From NCBI GenBank assembly GCA_009741485.1, contig CM019237.1, forward strand, positions 46,546,982-46,610,981: a stretch of DNA of 64,000 nt, read 5' to 3'. Below are positions 51,001 to 60,000 of this stretch, one piece after another. The position numbers and the translations under genes are program-made. Every line of letters begins with the position of its first letter. Position 1 is the stretch's first letter. The DNA is from Malurus cyaneus samueli (taxonomy: Eukaryota > Chordata > Aves > Passeriformes > Maluridae). The notes beneath the pieces are model-generated. The model saw only the letters and a list, made by a program, of their open reading frames with translations. It did no database searches and had not been told where the DNA came from.

Positions 51001-54000
51001 AAAATGCCCGTGAGACTAGTGAAGAAATGGTAATATTATTGTATTCCATTAGAATACATGCTTCTGTAAATTAAACCTTAAAACAGAACTCAAATGGTTG
51101 CTTTTAGAGGTGATTTTTCAAGTCATTAGAGAAACGACCCCCAAATAGTAGTAATGATGATGAATGCACATCATCGGGTACCAAAGCTGACATAAACTGG
51201 CTCCTACTTCTGTTTTAAAAATACTGCAACACAGTAATAGAGAAAAAAGGCTGACTACTATGCAGATAGCCAAAGATTAGTAGCCTATGCTAGCTCTTTA
51301 ACCTGGTATGATTCAGCACTGCAAGTGCTTGGTTGTGCTGATGGTATGCATAAAGTTGAATGCAGTTATTGCAATGTGGTAGGTAATGTTAGATATCTGA
51401 CATTTCAGGTATCACATAGGTCATGTGCTTCTCTTTCAGAGTAAGGAAACTCTGTCTCACTTCCATGATTTTTCTAGCCTATTCTGAATTTTTGTCAATG
51501 GGGCACAAATACAAGCATCTGACATTGGACAGGGCTGTTGAGCAATCCATTATGAAGCTAATGAAGAAATGAGAAAACTTGGTGCTTTTCTGGGAACAGG
51601 GATTTTGCATACAAAGGTTTCTTTATTTCCTTTTGTGATGGAAAAGGTTTAGGCATGCCTTATAAACAATAGTGACTGTAAATTCATTTTATAATCTTAC
51701 TTTATTTTATCTGGGTTTTGTTGACAGATGTCTGTTGTGGTTTTTCAAGTATTTGGTGTTAATGGTGAAATTGACATCAGAGGAGATGACACAGAAATAT
51801 GTCTACAGGTCAACCAAGTGATACCAAACCAACTGGGAAATATTGGTGTTCGACAATATCTGTGTAACAGAACTGTTGGTAAGAACTAACAATTCAGTGT
51901 GGTGCAATTTGATCTGGAAACACTTGTTCTAAAGTGTTTCTTTACTTCTAAGTAAATAAAACTGCAAACACAGTTTTATGTTAGTACAATAGCATCCTTT
52001 TTATGCTGATTTAGAGCTCTGATTTCTTTCTTCATTGCCATACATTAAAAAGGAAGAATAAATAAAAGGAACTGTGTATGATTATGTGGGTAAAAAGGTG
52101 CATTGCATTGAATTCTGATCATTAGTTTGCTTTTTTGAAAGTGAAGTAAGCTGCATTATGTGCTTCTTTTGGCTGGAATAAAATTAATTGTCCTCATAGT
52201 GACTAGTATGGGACTAGGTTTTGGATTTTGTTTTCCCTATTAAGCGGTCTTTATCTCAACCCATGAGTTTTCTGGCTCTTACCCTTACATTTCTCTCATG
52301 ATCCCACTGGGGGTGTGAGTGAGAGGCTGCATGGGGCTTGGTTGCTGGGGGGGTGAAACCACAACGCATTACATTGTGTTACTGTTTCGTGAAGATGGAA
52401 CTCCCTCATGACTCTAATAGTACTTTGCTTAATGTACCTTCCTTTGAAGGAACATTTCTTCTTTTTGCAATCAGTTTCTTTAGATTAAATGACACACAGA
52501 GTTTAAATAGACATAATATGTGGTTAAAGGAAACTTAAAAAAATTATTCTTTGCCGGAAAACCATGTTGTCATAGGGTGAAGTTTCATTCCTTGGCATGG
52601 TGTATTGGCATGCCAGTTCATGTCACAGTGTGCTTTGCTCCCCTCTGCCAGACTTCTACATGGCTTGCTGGATGCAAACTCTGTTGCACTGTAGGGTTTT
52701 TGGGGCAGATCCCTTATGCATCTGCCTCCTGCTTCTGGTTCATCTCCTTTCCCTGGAAATAGCTATAGCAGCTGTTGGCTGCCATTTTTTGTTCCTACCT
52801 TCCATCAGCATGGATTTTGTTCAGGAGGTCATGCTTTATCTTCAGAGGAGATACAGCCTCTGATCACCTGGCTCAAGAGCCCATTTACTGGTAAGCTGAG
52901 CTGTTGCCAGCAGCTGCTGCCTGAGCAGCTGTTGCATGGTGTTCTGTTCAAGCATCTGAAGGCAAGTAGGAGGTCCAGCAGGGAGGATTCATGGCTGAGC
53001 GTGAGTTCATACAGCAGGCAGATTGATTTCTAGTTATCTGCCATATCCTCTGGAAAAGCCAGAGGGAGTAAATAATATGAACATGCTACCTTCCTGCTCT
53101 TGTGTGTATCTACAGCTAAAACCTGCTTCCTCTGGCTCAGCTGATAATGAGAGGCTTGTATACTGTCTGATTATTTTGTGAATGAAAAAGTTATAACATG
53201 ATTGGGATCTCCAAACACTTCCACTTCATATCTCTTCCTTTCTCTTTTTTTGTGGGTACCCAAATGGGTGAGCCAACAATGCTTTTTTTGTGCATTGCTG
53301 GTCACTCTCATTCTGTAAGTACATCTTCCCCCAAATGATCTTTTCTTCTGTCCACCATAGGGTTGTGATCTTTGTACTGTCAGGAGTCTTCTGCAGCTGC
53401 TCCCCATCTCCCATATTCATTTCTATTAGAAGAACAAAGGGAGGAAAAGTTCGGAAAAAGCTTGAGAATCAGAACAAAAGAGACTATTTAAAAGAGTTAA
53501 TAGTAACCAAATATAACTAAAAGAACAAGTGAGCAAATGTGTATGATAATATCCCAATAAAAGCAACCTCCCCCTTCAAGACCTTTAATAAAACTTTCTC
53601 AAGTGCTTAATTATCAATTATAACCAGTAACCTGAGGAACCCCACAAAGCAGTGGGGTTTATAATTACAATTTATAATTACAGTCTATAAAGCGTTCTGG
53701 ATGAAAATAACTATTAAAAACCTACTATACTGTTAATGCACTGAGTGTAGAAAGGGAAAAATGTGGCTAAAGGCTGGACTAAGTTGAGGGCAACATGGCA
53801 GCTGTGCAGTTCCCTGCAGGGCTGGATGCAGGACTGCAACTTCATCACGTCTTCTGTGGCAGCAAAAACAAAAGAAGGTGGGGATGGAGTGTGGCAGAGG
53901 TATTGTGGGAGGGATGTGCTTTTACTGAGATTTTGCCATGCTTGCCGTGTCTGAGAGAAGGGAACAGCAATTCACAGCAGCTTCCAAATTGTTTTTACTC

Positions 54001-57000
54001 CATCTTCCCTTGATGCTGTCCCTTTCATGTATCTGCAAGATAACTGAAATTGATTGAAGACTCAGACTGAATATGTGGCCTTTTCCTCAGCTCTTTTTCT
54101 GTACATTGGATTCTTCCAGCAATGATACAGGCACACTTTTCTGGTGCAGAAATACTTAGGGCATCTGCTGCTTATTTCTTGGTATGTATATGAGCCCTTG
54201 AGGGAAACAAAGTTTCCCAAACCAGTTGCAGAGATTCATTGAACAGAGTGGTCATTGTTTTTCTATCTGGAAAAAGCCCTTCTTCTCCAGGGCTGATGGT
54301 TGTTTATTCTCCTCTGTCTGGACTAGAGCCTAAAAAGGTAGCTGATACTTGTAGAATGGTTTTGGTTGGTTGGTTGTTTTTTGGGGTGGGTTTTTTGGGG
54401 GAAGGGGAATATGAGCTTTAGCACTTCTTAAACATTGGAAAGATTGAAGGATGGAGTCATGGCTGTTGGTGTTGTGGAAACCTCTATTCACAGAGGTAGC
54501 AAAGGGAGAGGTTCGGGTTCACAGGAGAGGCTGAAGATTCTCATATTCATCTTGCCATTGGTCTTTGTCAGCCCAGATCAACAGTGTGTCCACCTACCCT
54601 GACTCTAGTGCCAGTAGATAAGAGCGTAAGTCCTGACTCTGCTGCTGTGCCAGGTCATCCATGAACTGGCACACTATACAAGAAGAGAAACCCAATTAAT
54701 CTACAGAGAGGAAAGCAAATTAATTACTTTGTCAGGTTCCTGTTCCTTCAGATAGTGTCTGCTGCATGATCAATTAATACACCTCAGTTGCTTTTTCTTG
54801 AGTTTCTTTCTTGAGGTATCTTTCAAGTTTCAATGTTTGTTTTTTTCTGTAGTTACTGTGATTATGCTTCTTGTCATAGAGATGATTTCTGTAGGTCAGC
54901 CATCATAGTGGTGAGATGACTTGAGAATCCCATGGGGTGACTGTTTTGTACAAGAAATGGATACTGCTCACCCACTGCCATCTGTTTACCTTAAATTGTT
55001 ATTTTAATTTACTTTAGTTTAGTTTATTGTGATTTTTAGAACTTTTTTAGTTGAACGTTGCAATTGTCCTTGCTGATTAAGGTACTGAAATTAACCAGAA
55101 AGTGCCAGAGTTTTTTTAAGGTTCAAGTCTATTGCCACTCAAGTAATGGATGTGGTCATGTTCTCTACCTTACTGCATTGCTCATTATGATTCCTAAGTC
55201 AGGAAATTCAGCCTTTTCAAGGAAATACCTGCTCTCCTGAGAGAGCAAACTGATTTTAATGTTTTTCTGAATTGAAATTTAAGGAGCTACTTAAATTTAA
55301 AAAGTGTGCAAAATAATTGGTTTTCCATTGTCAAAGGACCAAGGAGATACAATTTTTTTTTGTGGATGGTGATACTTCTGCATTGTCCTTTCACTTATCA
55401 CAGGGAAGTACTAGTCCTTGTATGTACTCTGTATTTTTGAAGTAATATACTTAGAAATTTGCTCTGAAGTTCTGTATTTGCAACACTGCCTTTTGTGGAT
55501 AATAGTTCTACGGTACTTTTTGGGAAATCAGTTGGACAATAGAGGCAGAAATAATTACATCATAATTGATTCTTTTGTACACTGCAAAATTTTAATGCAA
55601 ATTTGTTTTCTTTCTGCAGCAGGTTCTGACTGTAAATCTGTGGCTGGACCTGTTAATTCATCACCTGAGATTAGTCTGAGATGGGAAAGTGGGCCTAGTG
55701 CTGCTGTACATTCCCTGCTAGCTGTAAAAAATGGATTTCTTCAGTGTCATGTGGAGAACTTCAGTGCTGAATTTCTAACATCTTCTCTCACAAACATTCA
55801 GCATTTTCTAGAAGATGAAACTGTCGCAGAAGTGATGCCTATGAAGATAAAAGTTTCTAATGCAAGGATTAATTTAAAAGTATGTTAACAATAAGATATT
55901 TGGCTGCTCTAAGAAAAAAAGTGTTCTTGTTTCTTTGATGATAAACTACTAATCTGGATACAGTTAACTTCAAAGAAACTGCATTCATATTCTGGAAGGT
56001 CCTTAGATAACACAAAAACAATTTAAAAGTCCATAGATTTGGTTAGCTCTGTGGTATGCCTGGAGGGGATTTATCTTCATGACCAAGATTTTTGTATGAA
56101 TTAATATTTTATACTTTTTCCTTCTCTCCCAAATCTCTCCTATAGAGTGACAGTGTCTCAGAATTTTATATGTAAGGTATATCGAGCTTCTAGAGTTGGG
56201 TGTTTCTGGCTGGACTTTTTTGCTTAGCAAAATATATGGTTTTCTAATTATCAGCTATGGATTTGAAAGGTTATTTCTCTCTCCTAGTTGGAGGATAGTT
56301 CTTGCAATTAAAGTTCTGTACAAAAGAAGGAAAAAGATTGTGGAATTTCAGTACAAACCACTTGAACACTCTTTCTTACAACCCAAATTTCATGTTCAGC
56401 TCTACTAGAAACAGATACTAAACAATGCAAGCATTTTTCACCACATAGCTTAAAATAGTAACATTAAGAGGACACTTCTGTTCAAGTCTCCTAGGGGATT
56501 TTTTTTCAGACACTTAAAAAAGATGATGAGTTCTGTGCTACACAATCACTGAGTATAAAATAAGAGCAGTTTTATCATGCGTATAGAATAGAAAAATAAA
56601 GATAATTATTACATTACTTTGAACAGTAATAATCAGCCATATAAACCTCAAACAAGGAAGAGCAGCTCCAGTTCTACATCTGGGGCTAAAGTCTTGATTC
56701 TGCCAAGACCATTATTGACTGGAAAGGCAATCGTCTTGTGTTCTATTTAAAATGCATCAGTATTACTTCCCTTAGTGATACAGCCTTTCCATCCCCAGAG
56801 GATCTTTGAAAACTCTTTTAGAGATGTTTCTACTGTACAAGATTAGCACAAACATCTTCTGTGAATCTGTTCCTCAGATTTCAGTGGATCACAAACATGA
56901 ATGCCCAAATGCAAATAGCAAAGTCTTTACATACAGTCATTTGCATTTAAAACCAGGATTGTGCCAGTTTGTTGGCAAGAAGGCAGACTTAAGCAAAATG

Positions 57001-60000
57001 TTCTTGGGAAAGCAGCTGCTTGAGATGGGAAATGAACATTAATAAGCTGGCAACAAGATTCTGCTTGGCATCAAAAGCACCGATGTGTTCACTCAGCAGT
57101 GCACACAAGTCATGGTGAAGTTACTCATGATGGTTGACAAAGTGAAAATTTGACACAGAGATGATCCATTTCTATAGAGTTGTTGGGTGATAGAGAGTGA
57201 GAGGATATGGTTCGAATGTGTGCTGCACTGCCTGTTCAATGGAGTATGCTCTTCTATTTCTTCTGCATGAGACTTGATACACTGTGTTTCATGGCAGGGG
57301 AGAAATTAAGGAAAGATTATTGTTTGCGTTTTCTGCTGCAATCTCAGTGGTGTTTCAAAAAACTTTGGAAGCTATATCTCAACAGCTTTCTTGGTACATG
57401 TTTAGTGCTGATACATGTAGTTTCTGATGATGTTGGCTGCACTATGTTTGATCGGGAAAATGAACTGTTAAGACTTCCTGGGGAGATGCCAGGGAAGTAA
57501 TTTGTGAAGGTTTTCTTCTTTTGGGTACAGTAATATAACTAAACTGCAGTTGGTGTCATCCTAAACTAAATTCTAAAAAGACAAAATCTGCTCAAGAATG
57601 ATAGCTGTACCCATTCAGCCTTTAAATAGTTCAAGGGAAAATCAGATACTATATAGTACAGGCTTCTTATCTGTGACTCAGAGAGCCCTTGAGCTTACGA
57701 ATGTCTTGGGTTGGGGTTTAATCTTACTGAGATGTCTGTAAAATCACTTTGAAGTATTTTAGTCAGATGGTATATTGAGTTCAGCAGACTTACTCCAGAG
57801 ATAATTTTGAGCCTTTAATACGATCCCTGGGGAAAGAAAAATGGAGCCAAAGTTCAGTGGAGATCCCATTAGAAAATCCTGCTCTGAAATGCTTCCTTTC
57901 AAGTTTCATTAAATTCATTATGTTTAAATGAACATTCTGTTTATCTATTTTGATTTCCTAGTAAACTAATTTTTGATTATATGTATTTTCAAGGATGACA
58001 GTCCACGTGAAAATCTCAAGGTATCTGAGCTGGTGCCCATAAAACTGCATATTGACATACTGTGGATAGAAAGAAATGATGATGGCACTTTTCTCATTAG
58101 AGGTTTGTATGTTCCTGCACCTTGATATCTCAGTTCTGTAATCCTATTGTTTTTTCCTTTGTGCATATATGTGACTAATTAAGAAAAGATAACTAATGAT
58201 AATTTGTGCAAGCTGTGTTGCCATATGCCTTAATTCAAAGAGGAAGATTACCTTTTTGAATAGTGTATTGCTTGTGATAACCCATAGTTGTATCAATCTG
58301 AGAGAAATAAAATATAATGTCATCAGGATACATTTCATCAGTGCATATCACTTCATCATGATAAGTTTAGGGTTCCCAAAAGTTTTGTCGCTACAAAGCA
58401 AACAAAAATTTGCCTTTCTTTAGAGCTTACCAAGGTGCTTACCGTCTTTGTGGTTTTGTGTTATAGGTAATAGAAACTACTGTAAAACAAAAACCTATTT
58501 AAGATATACAAGCAGCAGCTTCCAATTCTCTGTATTATGGTGCTGTCCTGGCAGCTCAGGGCTGGGCTTGCATTGAAACTTGCATTTAGAACAGTGATTT
58601 AACTTTGTACTTTTCATGAAGCATATATTTGCTGAGAGGATTTTTTTTTACATGCATGGGCAAATACTAAAGACTTGTAAAAAGGCAATACTTACAGAGC
58701 TGAAACTTGACAGTTGTCTTTCACAGATATGTTAAAGAATCATATTCTAGGATGGAGGAAGCCTCTAGAGGTCATCTGGTCCTACTCCTGGCTCAAAGCA
58801 GGAGCAGATTAGATAAAAGTCGCTCAATGCCTTGTCCAGGCAAATTTTGAGCATCAAAAAGACAATACCACAATATGTCATAAATAATCTGTCCCAGTGC
58901 TTGGCCACTGTTATGATAATTTTTTTTATAATGTGTAATTGGAATTCCCTTATTTGCAGCTTGCATTTATTGCCTCATGTCCTGCTATCTCAAGAGTGAG
59001 GTGCTTGATGTCTTGCCAAGCACCTCAGGCAAATCTGGTCCATCTTCTCTATACCCATCCACTAGGCAGGCAAAGGTGGCATTAAGATCACCCCACAGCC
59101 TTCTCATCTTCAGATTTGACGAGTGCATCTCACTCGGCACCTCATTTGAACATCGCGTGCTCTTGACCACAATTATCTTGGTGATCCTCTGCTATCAGTG
59201 TCTTTCTCACACTTGGGAATCCAAAACTAGATCCAATATTCCAGATACGGTCTCACTGGTGCTGAGTAGTGGGGAATAACAATTTCCCTCACATTGCTAG
59301 CTATACCCTTGCTCATACAACCTATGTGTCCATCGTTTTCGCTATCAGAGCTCACTGCTGACTCAGGATAAATCTTAATAACCAGGGCCGAGAGGTCACT
59401 TCCTGCAATGTTGCTTTCTGTCCAGTTGGTCCCCAACCTATGGCAGAGCCAGAGGTTATTGACTCCCAGCTGTAGGACTTCACATTGACTTCCAGTGAAC
59501 TTCGTGAAGCTCCAGTCAGTCCATCTGTCCAGCCCATCCAGGTTCCGCTGAAAAACAGCTTTTTATTTTTTTGAAACCCATCTGTGTGTCAGTCACCTGC
59601 CCTTCAATTTGCTGGAGTTCACAAACCTGCAGAGGGTGCACTCACCCTTTTCATCCAGGTCCCAGATATGTTAATCCAGCAATATGCAATGTGTTGTATC
59701 ACTTTTAGAGGCCGCAAGATGATCTTAATGCCCCCTTCCACCTGATGGGAAGGTATAGCAAAGATGGACCAGACTTTGCAGAGGTATGCTGTGGCATGAT
59801 TTGCTTGTATTTTGATTTTTGCATATTATCCAATGCATTGTTTGACTTAAAGATGTTCAATGCATTTTACTCATCTTTTTATACTAAACGTTGAAAGTTT
59901 AGTAAGATAATGAGAAAATACATCATTTCAAGGTTTTTTTCAGTTAATGTTTTTTCTCTTTTTTGCTGAAGTGCTTTGATCCCGATTCTTGTCTTGGACT

